Under the pieces are notes generated by a model, which saw nothing but the letters and a program-made list of their open reading frames with translations, was not told where the DNA came from and ran no database searches. Below are positions 14,628-23,108 of a DNA stretch of 44,205 bases, piece by piece. The position numbers and the translations under genes were made by a program. Source of the DNA: Acidobacteriota bacterium (lineage in GTDB: Bacteria; Actinomycetota; Acidimicrobiia; Acidimicrobiales; Palsa-688); assembly GCA_028876385.1 (NCBI GenBank), contig JAGWSF010000142.1, positions 1 to 44,205 on the forward strand, written 5' to 3'. Within the stretch, counting starts at the first letter, position 1. Each line of letters opens with the position of its first letter.

Positions 14628-15577
14628 TGCGCCCGGGCCTCGACGTCCTCGTCGATCATTTCGAGGTATACGTCTTCGAGCGTGTGCTTCGCCTCACCGA
14701 TGGACACGACGTCTGCTCCGGCCGCGACCAGTGCTCGGGTCACGTCCGGCGCCACCCCTCGTGGATCGGGCGCTGACAGGACGTAGGAGCCGGGCGCGTC
14801 GGAGCGCCACCCGTCTATGCCGAAGATGTCCGTGAAGACGGTACCGGGGTCGATGAGTGGCTCCCGGGTCTGGACCACCAACGCACTGCTGAAGAGCTGC
14901 GCTCGGAGGTCATCGGTCGTGCCCACAGTCCGCAGAGTCGTATTCAGTATTGCCACCCGGTCACAGAGCCTCTCGGCCTCGTCGAGCCGGTGGGTGGTCA
15001 AGAAGATGGTCGTGCCCCGCTGGCGCAGGTCCGCGATCAGAGTGTGGACCTCCCGGGCGGCCACCGGGTCGAGCCCCGAAGTGGGCTCATCCAGGAACAT
15101 GACCACCGGATCGCTCATCAGCGTCCGAGCAAGGGCCACCCGCTGCCGCAGCCCCTTGGACAGCGCCCCGCAGAGATCTCCGGCCCGGTCGCCCAGGTTG
15201 ACAGCGTCGAGTGCCCCCCTGATCCGCGTCGCCGGCTGATGCAGGCCGTAAAGGCCGGCGAAGTACTCCAGGTTCTCGCTGACCGTCAAACGTAGATAGA
15301 GTCCCGGCGCCTCAGGCATGATCGAGACGCGCCGACGGATCGCCACCGCATTCTCTGGCGTCAACGCGATCCCGCCGACGACAGCCGTCCCGGAGGTCGG
15401 CTCGAGTAGGGTCCCAAGCGTTCGCACCATCGTGGTCTTGCCGGCGCCGTTAGGACCCAAGAAGCCGAACACCTCCCCGGAGGCGACCTCGAATGACACC
15501 TCCCTGAAGGCCGTGCGCTCACCGAAGCGCTTGGTCAGCCTGTCAACTTCCAGCGCGGCCTGCTGGCCAAAGGTCAC
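14624..15577 (-). CDS. ABC-2 type transporter ATP-binding protein
   Basis: From the GTG at 15577 (317 residues) all nucleotide-binding motifs are present: Walker A GPNGAGKTT, the signature LSKGLRQRVALARTL, Walker B VVMFLDEPTSGLDP, and the switch His in LTTHRLDEAERLCD. The frame runs on to 15718, but a GGAGG site lies about ten bases before 15577, and the ABC fold begins right after it (ALEVDRLTKRFGER). The C-terminal 80 residues fit the regulatory extension of drug/sodium-type export ATPases. It energises the overlapping ABC-2 permease gene. Confidence 0.88.
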   Translation of the reverse strand: MTFGQQAALEVDRLTKRFGERTAFREVSFEVASGEVFGFLGPNGAGKTTMVRTLGTLLEPTSGTAVVGGIALTPENAVAIRRRVSIMPEAPGLYLRLTVSENLEYFAGLYGLHQPATRIRGALDAVNLGDRAGDLCGALSKGLRQRVALARTLMSDPVVMFLDEPTSGLDPVAAREVHTLIADLRQRGTTIFLTTHRLDEAERLCDRVAILNTTLRTVGTTDDLRAQLFSSALVVQTREPLIDPGTVFTDIFGIDGWRSDAPGSYVLSAPDPRGVAPDVTRALVAAGADVVSIGEAKHTLEDVYLEMIDEDVEARAQ

Positions 15578-15829
15578 CTCTAGCACTCCCTCCACAACCC
15601 ATGTGGTCGTCTCCGCTGAATAATCGCGCCGACATCGGCTGGAGTAGGGAATCCGGCGGACGGGACCTGCCACCGGGCCCACCCCTGCTCCTCGGGTCGG
15701 AACATTCGGCGCCGACACCGCGGGACTCTTCGACGTGCTCGCTCGCGTGGCGCCTGAGGTGCGTCGATCGACCTGGCCACGAGGCTGGCCGCCGGTAAAG
15801 CCATGGCCGCCCTCGTGATTGTGACAGGG

Positions 15830-18352
15830 TCATCTCTGCTTTGATCTGCGATTTGGGGGCGGGGAACCGACAGGATCGGCCGGCCAGGCATGCTTGGGAT
15901 AGCGGCCGGCCATTTCCTTGCGGATATGTTGCCAAGATCCTTGCCAGAAGGCGGGTAGGTCGGCCGTGACCTGGATCGGTCGACCGGCGGGGGACAGAAC
16001 TTCGACGGTGACTGGGACCCGCCCCCCGGCGACCATGGGGTGGACGGTGATCCCGAACAGATCCTGAGCTCGCGCCGAGATGCGGGGCTGTCCGCTGGCA
16101 TAGTCGACGGCGACCTTACGGCCCCCCGGCAGTTCCAATGTGGAGGGAGCCAGGCGGTCGAGCTCGTGGGCGCGCCGCCCGAGCGCGGCACGGACGGCGT
16201 TGGTGGGATCGGTGCGTCGCAGGTCGGCCACGCCCGTGGCGCGCGCCAGACGGGCGGCCAGCCAGTCGCTGGCGGTGCCGGAAAGCGCTTCGTCGGACAC
16301 GTCAGGCCATTCGTTGCCGAGGACGCCGCGGGCCCAGGTCGCGCGGGCCTGTAGGGCGCGTCCGCCGGAGGTCCACCCGAGCACGTCTAGGCCCGAGTCG
16401 ATGGCGTAGGCGACCAGGGCCGCAGTGGTGTCGGGCCCCGGCGGGGCCGGCCCCCGCGTGGTGTCGAGCACGAGGGCGCCGAGGGTGCGCGCGGTGACCA
16501 TCCGTAAGTCGCCGTTACCGTCGTCCCACTCGAGGCGCGCTTCGGTGCGGATGTCCCGTCCTCCCGCCCGCTCGACGTCCGCCCGGTCGATGACTGCGGC
16601 GAGGCGGATCCGGCCGTCGGTCCCGACCGGTAGGCCGGCGGCGCCGTCGACATCGGCGACGACCAGCCATTGCGCTCCCGCTATCGGATCGTGGCCAGGC
16701 AGGGCGGCGCCCCCTCCGTGACGAAGCCGGTAGCGGCCCGCACCGCGTGACTTGGCGATACGGTCCGGGTAGGCGGCGGCGAGGAGGGGACCCGCGTCGG
16801 TCCAGGAGTCGGTGACATCCGCCTTTGAACGGCCGGTGTTGGGGGTGGGTCCGCCGGCCCGCCGGACCAGCTCGTCGGCGCGCCGGCGGACGACGGCGAC
16901 CGCGGCCCGGTCGATGTCAGCCCGATGCCGGCCGGCGCCGCCCAGGACAGCCAGGCGGTCGGAGATATCGACGGTGGCCGGGGAGCCGTCGCGGCGGAGG
17001 ATGTCACGCTCGGACAGCAAAGCGGCGAGCAGGGCGGCCGTGCGCTGTGCCGGCCGGGGGGCGGTTACGAGCATCGCCGCCAAGCGCGGGTGGAGAGGGA
17101 TGCCAGCCAGCCGCTGCCCGAGGTCGGTGGGCCGCCCCCCGGCCAGGGCGCCGAGCTCTTCGAGCAGCTCGACCGCGGTCGAGTAGGCGGCCGGCGGAGG
17201 CGGGTCGAGCCAGCGAAGGTCGCCGGGTGCCGCTCCCCAGACGGCCAGCTCCAGGGCCAGACCGGCGAGGTCGGCGGACGATATCTCCGGGTCGGGCCAC
17301 AGGCGGCGGCGGTCGTGTTCGGCCGCAGACCACAGCCGGTAGGCGACCCCGGGTCCCAGTCGTCCAGCCCGGCCGGCGCGCTGGTCGGCCGACGCCCGGG
17401 ACGCCACCGCGGTGCGCAGCCGGGTCAGGCCGCCGGCCGGGTCGTAGTACGGGCGGCGGGCCAGCCCGGCATCTATCACCACACCCGCGCCCTCGACGGT
17501 CACGCTCGTCTCGGCCAGGTCGGTGGCCAGAACCACCCGGCGGCGGCCCCCGGCTCGCAGGGCGATGTCCTGGGCGGCGGCCGGTAGCCCACCGTGGAGG
17601 GTAACGACGTCGAAGTCGGTCGGGGTCCCGAGGGCATCGGTGACGGCCCGGATCTCGCCCACCCCCGGCAGGAATACGAGCAGATCGCCGGCGTCGACGG
17701 CGAGCGCCCGGAACACGGCGGCGGCCACGCCCGTAGCCAGGCGGCCTCCCGTCGGCATCGGCGCCCAACGCACCTCGACGGGAAAGCTCCGGCCGGCACT
17801 CGTGATGACGGGCGCGCCGTCGAGAAGCGCGGACACGGGCCCGGCGTTGAGAGTGGCCGACATGACCAGCACCCGCAGGTCGGGGCGCAGCCCGTCGCGG
17901 GCATCGAGGGTGAAGGCCAGGCCGAGGTCGCTCTGCAGGTGGCGCTCGTGGAACTCGTCGAACACGACCAACGCCGTGCCAGGGAGCGAGGGGTCGGTCT
18001 GGAGCCGGCGGGTCAGGACGCCCTCGGTGACGACCTCTACGCGGGTGGCCTTCCCGGTGCGTCGGTCATCGCGGGTGACGAGGCCGACGGTCGCGCCGAC
18101 CTCCTCGCCGAGCAGGGCGGCCATGCGGGAAGCGGCCGCTCGGGCCGCCACCCTCCGGGGCTCGAGGACCACGATCCGGCCGTGGTCCACCCATGGTTCG
18201 CCGAGGAGACGGAGCGGAACCACGGTGGTCTTGCCGGCCCCGGGCTCGGCCTGCAACACGGCCGAGCCGATGGCCAGGGCGGCCCGCACATCGTCGATGA
18301 CGTCCTCGACGGGTAAGCCGGTGGGCGGCGGTCGCTCCACCCCGGCGGACAT
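15830..18352 (-). CDS. hrpB: ATP-dependent helicase HrpB
   Basis: This 840-residue DEAH/RHA-type helicase starts at ATG 18352. It shows Walker A EPGAGKTTVVPLRLL, motif II FDEFHERHLQSDL, SATLNAGPV (motif III), TDLAETSVTVEGAGVVIDAG (motifs IV-V) and DQRAGRAGRLGPG (motif VI). The winged-helix and HrpB C-terminal domains follow (LLEELGALAGG, PEVEVLSPAGRPIQVTADLP-like, FWQGSWQHIRKEMAGRYPKHAWP). The length and the terminal RYPKHxWPxDP signature are diagnostic. Its cellular job is poorly defined; E. coli HrpB is nonessential. It is transcribed alone, divergent from nothing obvious, and intact. Confidence 0.95.
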   Translation of the reverse strand: MSAGVERPPPTGLPVEDVIDDVRAALAIGSAVLQAEPGAGKTTVVPLRLLGEPWVDHGRIVVLEPRRVAARAAASRMAALLGEEVGATVGLVTRDDRRTGKATRVEVVTEGVLTRRLQTDPSLPGTALVVFDEFHERHLQSDLGLAFTLDARDGLRPDLRVLVMSATLNAGPVSALLDGAPVITSAGRSFPVEVRWAPMPTGGRLATGVAAAVFRALAVDAGDLLVFLPGVGEIRAVTDALGTPTDFDVVTLHGGLPAAAQDIALRAGGRRRVVLATDLAETSVTVEGAGVVIDAGLARRPYYDPAGGLTRLRTAVASRASADQRAGRAGRLGPGVAYRLWSAAEHDRRRLWPDPEISSADLAGLALELAVWGAAPGDLRWLDPPPPAAYSTAVELLEELGALAGGRPTDLGQRLAGIPLHPRLAAMLVTAPRPAQRTAALLAALLSERDILRRDGSPATVDISDRLAVLGGAGRHRADIDRAAVAVVRRRADELVRRAGGPTPNTGRSKADVTDSWTDAGPLLAAAYPDRIAKSRGAGRYRLRHGGGAALPGHDPIAGAQWLVVADVDGAAGLPVGTDGRIRLAAVIDRADVERAGGRDIRTEARLEWDDGNGDLRMVTARTLGALVLDTTRGPAPPGPDTTAALVAYAIDSGLDVLGWTSGGRALQARATWARGVLGNEWPDVSDEALSGTASDWLAARLARATGVADLRRTDPTNAVRAALGRRAHELDRLAPSTLELPGGRKVAVDYASGQPRISARAQDLFGITVHPMVAGGRVPVTVEVLSPAGRPIQVTADLPAFWQGSWQHIRKEMAGRYPKHAWPADPVGSPPPNRRSKQR

Positions 18353-18605
18353 CCCGCCAGCCTACGGTCCCTCGACCCAGGCAGGCATCCCCGGCCGACG
18401 GTCCGCAACACGTGGCCGGGCCCCGCCGCTCCAATCGCCGAGCGGCCAAATCGCCCAGCACAAAGCCGCGCTCGTGGTGCGACGAGCGTCCGGTCACTCG
18501 GGGACGGTGAATCCGAGGCCGTCGTGATGCGACACGCGGACGGCGGGTCGTCATGACGGGATTCCACCCATGAAGCCGCCAGGCCGAGGACGCGGGCCTG
18601 ACGCC
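18353..18605. other. Short intergenic region
   Basis: Promoter region of hrpB, which reads leftward from 18352. No gene is supported between it and the cysteine-rich protein stop at 18606. Confidence 0.4.
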
Positions 18606-19262
18606 TCAGGGTTGGAGGCGGCGTCGGAGCTCCCCGTACACCTCGGGGCCGACGATCGCGGTGAGTTCCGCCGCCATCGACTCGAATACCGGCGCCTCGC
18701 CTACGTAAGCCCGGGTGCCCTCGGTGCAGCACCACGCCATCGATTCGCCCTCAGCGCCCCAATCCGCTCTCGTCCAGCCCCGAACCGTCGCCACCTCGCC
18801 ACCGTCCCCGACCGGTTCCCAGTCCACCTTGATCGGGAGCTGCCAGCACACCGACGGCTTCCAGTCGATCGGCGACTCGTCGCAGTCAAGGGCCGCAAGG
18901 TGGAGAGCGCAACCCCCGCCACCGGCGAACCCGGCCCTGTTGAGGAAGATGCACGCGCCGTTCACCACCCGAGTGCTGCCCCGAGTCGCATCCGCGAAGA
19001 CGCCGCCTTCGGCCGCCTCGGCGTGGTGTTCGAAGCGCGAAGGGTCCAGCGTGGCAGCCAGCGCACTGATGAGGCGCGCCTCGTCGTCGCCGTCGAGGTC
19101 GGCCCCCATCGAACAACAGCCGTGGCCGAGCTCGGGCGCTGGCTCCGGAAGGATCCCCAGACACCCGCGACCCCAGATACAGCTCCAGTTCGAGGTGAAG
19201 AACGATCGGTCGAAACGCCAGTTGGTCCCGCCGTCTGTGATCTCGACATCCGAAGTGGTCAC
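18606..19262 (-). CDS. Cysteine-rich protein, DUF3109/YkgJ-like
   Basis: This 218-residue protein starts at GTG/ATG 19262 (TTSDVEITDGGTNWRFDRSFF). Cysteines cluster in CIWGRGCLGI, LGHGCCSMGADL, NGACIFLNRAGF, GGGCALHLAAL and KPSVCWQLPI. Together they could bind a metal or iron-sulfur centre, as proposed for the YkgJ/DUF3109 group with its Cys-rich FLxxxGxxCxLH pattern. Catalysis is unknown. The family call rests on that pattern and is moderate. It stands alone between hrpB and the reductase gene. Confidence 0.6.
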   Translation of the reverse strand: MTTSDVEITDGGTNWRFDRSFFTSNWSCIWGRGCLGILPEPAPELGHGCCSMGADLDGDDEARLISALAATLDPSRFEHHAEAAEGGVFADATRGSTRVVNGACIFLNRAGFAGGGGCALHLAALDCDESPIDWKPSVCWQLPIKVDWEPVGDGGEVATVRGWTRADWGAEGESMAWCCTEGTRAYVGEAPVFESMAAELTAIVGPEVYGELRRRLQP

Positions 19263-19352
19263 CGCTCCCAGCCTAGGAAGTCCTGGAGAGATCAGTTCGG
19301 AGTTCGTATCCGGAGGAGGAATGACTCCCTCCTTCGGCGGGATTTCGATCTA

Positions 19353-19775
19353 TCAGTCGCTGTCAGGGAAGGCGACCCGGGCCAGGGGACTTCCCTCCAC
19401 CCATTCGTCGAGGACCGCCCGTGGCCACCCACTGTCGGCGCCGTTGCGGGCGTTGAACTCCTCGACGAAACGGGCCAGAATGCGCCGCCGATCCTCCCGG
19501 TCGGTTATCACCGTGGCCACTGCCGGTAGGTCGGCCACCACCCCGTGCTTGAGGTGAAAGACGAAGTCCGGGTTGGCCTCCAGGTTGAGCAGCCAGTCCC
19601 GCGGTTTGGGGGCCGGTATTCCGCTCAGGTAGATGTCCCCGTCGAACCGGTAGAACACGATCTCGATCCGCCGGGCCTGCCCCGTTCGCCGGCCGGTAGT
19701 AGTGATGTCCACGATCCGTTGCTCGAGGGCCGCACCGTTCTCCACCTCGAGCGCCCGCCGTACCGCCTCGCGCAT
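19353..19775 (-). CDS. Deazaflavin (F420)-dependent nitroreductase-family protein
   Basis: From ATG 19775 the product has 140 residues; the longer upstream frame is not coding-like. The core reads RIVDITTTGRRTGQARRIEIVFYRFDGDIYLSG then PRDWLLNLEANPDFVFHLK, a split-barrel fold of the Ddn/DUF385 family in which TTGRRTGxxR contacts F420. Relatives use F420H2 to reduce quinones or nitro compounds at the membrane face. Actinobacteria make F420, which fits. The substrate is unknown. The gene is divergent from the acyl-CoA synthetase. Confidence 0.8.
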   Translation of the reverse strand: MREAVRRALEVENGAALEQRIVDITTTGRRTGQARRIEIVFYRFDGDIYLSGIPAPKPRDWLLNLEANPDFVFHLKHGVVADLPAVATVITDREDRRRILARFVEEFNARNGADSGWPRAVLDEWVEGSPLARVAFPDSD

Positions 19776-19961
19776 CCCACCATCTTCGCGCTCCTCGTCG
19801 GCGGCCCGGGCGCGCCGGGTCCCGAACCGGTGGAGCGGGCGGTGCCTTCTGGCGGCCGTAACGCCGGGTGACACCGATGCGGGTTTCCGTGGTCGGCAGG
19901 TCATCCGCCACCCAGCCCGTGGCCGTGGGAAGGGCCCGGCCATCTTCCTCGCCCTGGAAAG

Positions 19962-21521
19962 GTGTCTGAGATTAGTTTCCATCCCATGTACCTCGGCGCC
20001 ATCGCAGATAAGTCTCCTGACAAGGCCGCCTACATCATGGCCGGCTCCGGTGAGACGGTCACTTACGCCGAACTCGACGGCCGCTCCAACCAGATGGCTC
20101 ACCTGTTTCGCAGCCAGGGGCTACGGCGGGGCGATTGCGTCGCACTGTTCATGGAGAACAACGCCCGCTTCTTCGAGGTGACCTGGGCGGCGCAGCGGGC
20201 GGGGCTGTACTACACGGCGATCAGCTCCCGCCTGACCGCCGGCGAGGTGGCCTACATCCTCAATGACTGCGGGGCCCGCGTCCTGGTGGCATCCAAGGCC
20301 CGGGCCGATGTGGCCGCCGCCGCCGTGGCGGCCGCCCCCGGGGTGGACACCCGCCTCATGTGCTTCGGGACGGTGGACGGCTTCGACTCCTACGAGGAAG
20401 CCCGGGACGCCCAGCCGACCGGCCCCATCGCCGACGAGTCCGAAGGCCAGGACATGCTGTACTCGTCGGGCACGACCGGCCAACCCAAGGGCGTGAAAGT
20501 GCCGCTGCCCGAGGACGGCCCGATCGGCACCCCCTCCGGGGTGTACCTGCTGGCGGTCGGCCTGTACGGTCTCACGTCCGAGAGCGTCTACCTGTCACCG
20601 GCTCCGCTCTACCACGCCGCCCCGTTGCGCTTCACCATGAGTTGGATGCGGGCCGGGGCGACGGTCGTCGTCATGGAGCACTTCGACCCGCTGGAGTACC
20701 TGCGACTGGTGGAGAAGTACCGGGTCACCCACTCTCAGGTGGTGCCGACCATGTTCGTCCGGATGCTGAAGCTGGACGAGGAGACCCGCCGCTCGTTCGA
20801 CCTCTCCTCGCTGCAGGTGGTCATCCACGCCGCCGCCCCCTGCCCGGTACCGGTCAAGTACCACATGATCGAATGGTGGGGACCGATCATCTACGAGTAC
20901 TACGCCGGTACCGAGGGCAACGGCTTCACCGCCATCGACTCGGAGGAGTGGCTGGCCCATCCGGGCAGCGTGGGCCGGGCCATTCTCGGCACGGTGCACA
21001 TCGTCGGCGAGGACGGAGAGGAGGTCCCGACCGGCCAGACGGGAACCGTCTTCTTCGAGAGCGGCAACTCCTTCGAATACCACAACGACCCGGCCAAGAC
21101 TGCGGCGTCCCGCAACGACAAGGGCTGGTCCACCCTCGGCGACGTCGGTCACCTCGACGAGGACGGCTACCTGTATCTCTCCGACCGCAAGGCGTACATG
21201 ATCATCTCCGGGGGGGTCAACATCTACCCACAGGAGGCCGAGAACCTCCTGGTCACCCACCCCAAGGTCATGGATGTGGCCGTCTTCGGGGTGCCCAACG
21301 AGGAGATGGGCGAGGAGGTCAAGGCCGTCGTTCAGCCCCTCGACATGGCCGAGGCCGGACCTGATCTGGAGCGGGAGTTGATGGACTTCTGCAAGGCCTC
21401 CCTGGCCTCCTACAAGTGCCCCCGCTCGATCGATTTCCAGGCCGAACTGCCCCGCCACCCGACCGGCAAGCTCTACAAGCGCCTGCTCCGGGACCGGTAC
21501 TGGGCTGAGGCCGGCACCTGA
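19962..21521 (+). CDS. Fatty acyl-CoA synthetase (FadD-type AMP-forming ligase)
   Basis: The 519-residue enzyme starts at GTG 19962. AMP-forming ligase motifs occur in order: YSSGTTGQPKGV (P-loop A3), SPAPLYHAAPLRF, YYAGTEGNGFT (A5), GWSTLGDVGHLDEDGYLYLSDR (A7/A8) and RHPTGKLYKRLLR with the catalytic Lys (A10). It activates a carboxylate as acyl-AMP and loads it on CoA in the cytoplasm. The AEGYYAGTEG variant and overall layout fit the FadD4-like actinobacterial group, but the chain length or aromatic substrate is not readable. The FKBP gene follows after 38 bases, and the two may share a transcript. Confidence 0.9.
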   Translation: MSEISFHPMYLGAIADKSPDKAAYIMAGSGETVTYAELDGRSNQMAHLFRSQGLRRGDCVALFMENNARFFEVTWAAQRAGLYYTAISSRLTAGEVAYILNDCGARVLVASKARADVAAAAVAAAPGVDTRLMCFGTVDGFDSYEEARDAQPTGPIADESEGQDMLYSSGTTGQPKGVKVPLPEDGPIGTPSGVYLLAVGLYGLTSESVYLSPAPLYHAAPLRFTMSWMRAGATVVVMEHFDPLEYLRLVEKYRVTHSQVVPTMFVRMLKLDEETRRSFDLSSLQVVIHAAAPCPVPVKYHMIEWWGPIIYEYYAGTEGNGFTAIDSEEWLAHPGSVGRAILGTVHIVGEDGEEVPTGQTGTVFFESGNSFEYHNDPAKTAASRNDKGWSTLGDVGHLDEDGYLYLSDRKAYMIISGGVNIYPQEAENLLVTHPKVMDVAVFGVPNEEMGEEVKAVVQPLDMAEAGPDLERELMDFCKASLASYKCPRSIDFQAELPRHPTGKLYKRLLRDRYWAEAGT

Positions 21522-21559
21522 CCCTATGGTATTGGTCCCCTAACCCTGAGGAGCCCCCG

Positions 21560-21928
21560 ATGCCCAAGCCCGAAGTGACCATCTCCGACGGCCCGCCCCC
21601 CGATGACCTTGTGATCGAGGACCTGGTGGAAGGCGAAGGGGATGCGGCCCGGGCCGGCCAGGAGGTCAGCGTGCACTACGTCGGTGTGGCCTGGTCGACC
21701 GGGCGCCAGTTCGACTCATCCTGGGATCGAAACGACAGTTTCGAGTTCATCCTCGGTGCCGGCCAGGTCATCTCCGGCTGGGATCAGGGAGTGGCCGGCA
21801 TGCGCCCCGGTGGCCGCCGACGCCTCACCATCCCGCCCCACCTCGGCTACGGGGCCCGGGGGGCGGGCGGCGTGATCAAGGGCGGCGAGACGCTGGTGTT
21901 CGTCGTCGACCTGCTCTCCACCCGCTGA
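21560..21928 (+). CDS. FKBP-type peptidyl-prolyl cis-trans isomerase
   Basis: This is a minimal 122-residue FKBP with a GAGGAG ribosome site. The isomerase core shows EDLVEGEGDAARAGQEVSVHYVG, GRQFDSSWDRNDSFEFILG, QVISGWDQGVAGMRPGGRRRLTIPP, HLGYGARGAGGVIKGGETLVFVVDLL. The pocket residues Tyr, Phe, Asp, Phe, Val-Ile, Trp and Tyr expected in FKBP12-like enzymes are all present. No signal peptide is seen, so it works in the cytoplasm on protein folding. A strong double hairpin follows the stop, which marks the end of this transcript. Confidence 0.95.
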   Translation: MPKPEVTISDGPPPDDLVIEDLVEGEGDAARAGQEVSVHYVGVAWSTGRQFDSSWDRNDSFEFILGAGQVISGWDQGVAGMRPGGRRRLTIPPHLGYGARGAGGVIKGGETLVFVVDLLSTR

Positions 21929-21965
21929 CCCGGGTGCCCGGTCCCGCGACCGGGACCGCCCGGGT
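21928..21965 (+). terminator. Nested hairpin terminator after FKBP
   Basis: Outer arms ACCCGGG (21928-21934) and CCCGGGT (21959-21965) enclose inner arms CCCGGTC (21937-21943) and GACCGGG (21948-21954) around loop CCGC. It starts at the FKBP stop codon. No T-run follows. Confidence 0.65.
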
Positions 21966-21996
21966 GGGGACGCCCCGGGTCGGGTAGGAACCGTTC

Positions 21997-22197
21997 ATGT
22001 CATCGAGTGACGATCGGGTGATCAGGCGGGCCGACGACCGGCCGGCCGAGGAGATAGAGGCCGGCAGCGCCGATCCCGCCGCCCAGGCCGAGGCCATCCT
22101 GGCTGAGAGTGATGAGCGCCAGGATGGTAGTGAGGGCCGCGCCGGCTGGGTGGAGCACCGCACGGTCGACGGTAGGGACCTCCCGAGCCGGGACTGA
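21997..22197 (+). CDS. Small conserved acidic protein
   Basis: The 66-residue product has an AGGA ribosome site and ATG at 21997. It reads RVIRRADDRPAEEIEAGSAD, then PAAQAEAILAESDERQ, and ends GWVEHRTVDGRD. I recall this pattern (AGSxDPxAQAxAILxxSxxR, then VEHRxSEDT) in many short actinobacterial proteins of unknown role, which supports coding on this strand. It is soluble, highly charged and probably helical in the middle. The opposite-strand frame that overlaps it, with Arg-Gly-Gly repeats, is taken as a shadow. Confidence 0.65.
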   Translation: MSSSDDRVIRRADDRPAEEIEAGSADPAAQAEAILAESDERQDGSEGRAGWVEHRTVDGRDLPSRD

Positions 22198-22210
22198 CCG
22201 GTCCTCCCCG

Positions 22211-22270
22211 CCGCCCCGGCTATTACCGCCCCGGCTTTTACCGCCACGGCTCTGGCCGCCCCGGCGGCTC
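22211..22270. repeat. Four tandem 15-bp repeats
   Basis: CCGCCCCGGCTATTA at 22211, CCGCCCCGGCTTTTA at 22226, CCGCCACGGCTCTGG at 22241 and CCGCCCCGGCGGCTC at 22256 form a short in-phase array between the small acidic protein and the SDR gene. In the opposite-strand frame it would encode RGGxS pentapeptides. It is probably a slippage product. Confidence 0.6.
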
Positions 22271-22321
22271 TGCAAGTTCTCGACCCGTTCTCGCCGTGGC
22301 GCGGTCTCGTAGAGTTGGCGC

Positions 22322-23014
22322 ATGACAAGGGTCGCGGTCGTCACCGGCGGGGCCAGCGGGATCGGCCGGGCCACGGTGCAACTCCTAGAGGCCCAGGGCG
22401 TGGCCGTCGGTGTCGTCGATCGGAACGGTCCGGAGCCGGTAGACGTCGCTGACCGGGCCGCAGTGGAGGCCGGCGTGGCCGGCATCCGTGAGGCCCTCGG
22501 GCCCATCGACATCGTCGTCAACGCCGCCGGGGTGTCCGCCGCCGGCCGACTCGATGACGACGCCTACCTGGCGGAGTGGGAGCGGGCCATCGCCATCAAC
22601 CTCACCGGGTCGATGAATGTCGTGCGGGCCTGTCTGGCCGATCTGTTGCGCCACGGCCAGGGCCGGATCGTGAACCTGGCCTCGACTGAGGGGCTGGGCG
22701 CGGCGCGCGGGCTCGGCCCGTACTCGGTCTCCAAGCACGCCGTCGTCGGCTTCACCCGGTCGCTGGCCGTCGATCTCGGCCGGACGGGTGTGACCGCCAA
22801 CTGCGTCTGCCCGGGCGCCACGCTCACCGGCATGACCGCGCCCATCCCCGAGGGAGACCGCATCACCTGGGCCCGCCGGCACGTACCCGTAGGTCGCTAC
22901 GCCGCGCCCGAGGAGATCGCCTACATGATCGTGGCGCTGACCGCACCGGAGGCGTCTTTCGTCAACGGGGCGATCATCCCCGTGGACGGCGGTCAGACCG
23001 CCATGAGCATGTAG
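22322..23014 (+). CDS. Short-chain dehydrogenase/reductase (FabG-like)
   Basis: This is a classical 230-residue SDR. It shows TGGASGIG for NAD(P) binding at residues 9-16, DVAD, NAAG, the Asn helix segment (IAINLTGSMNVVRACL), the catalytic Ser in NLASTEG, and YSVSK with catalytic Tyr and Lys. The C terminus reads ASFVNGAIIPVDGGQTAM. An Asp in VVDRN after strand 2 favours NAD over NADP. Substrate specificity cannot be read; candidates include 3-oxoacyl or alcohol substrates. It begins with ATG at 22322 and is transcribed alone, converging on the SCO6745-family gene. Confidence 0.9.
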   Translation: MTRVAVVTGGASGIGRATVQLLEAQGVAVGVVDRNGPEPVDVADRAAVEAGVAGIREALGPIDIVVNAAGVSAAGRLDDDAYLAEWERAIAINLTGSMNVVRACLADLLRHGQGRIVNLASTEGLGAARGLGPYSVSKHAVVGFTRSLAVDLGRTGVTANCVCPGATLTGMTAPIPEGDRITWARRHVPVGRYAAPEEIAYMIVALTAPEASFVNGAIIPVDGGQTAMSM

Positions 23015-23108
23015 ACCCCCGACGTTCACGGCTTCACGACCGCTTCCACCGCCGACGAGCGCGCCGAGTTGGGGGGCGACCCGACGAGTTGTGGCCGAGC
23101 GTCGGCGG

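Noticed and set aside
22000..22521. Minus-strand frame with Arg-Gly-Gly pentapeptide repeats and hydrophobic helices
   Set aside because: It fully overlaps the better supported 66-residue plus-strand protein and part of the SDR gene. The RGGxS repeats come from the 15-bp tandem repeat.
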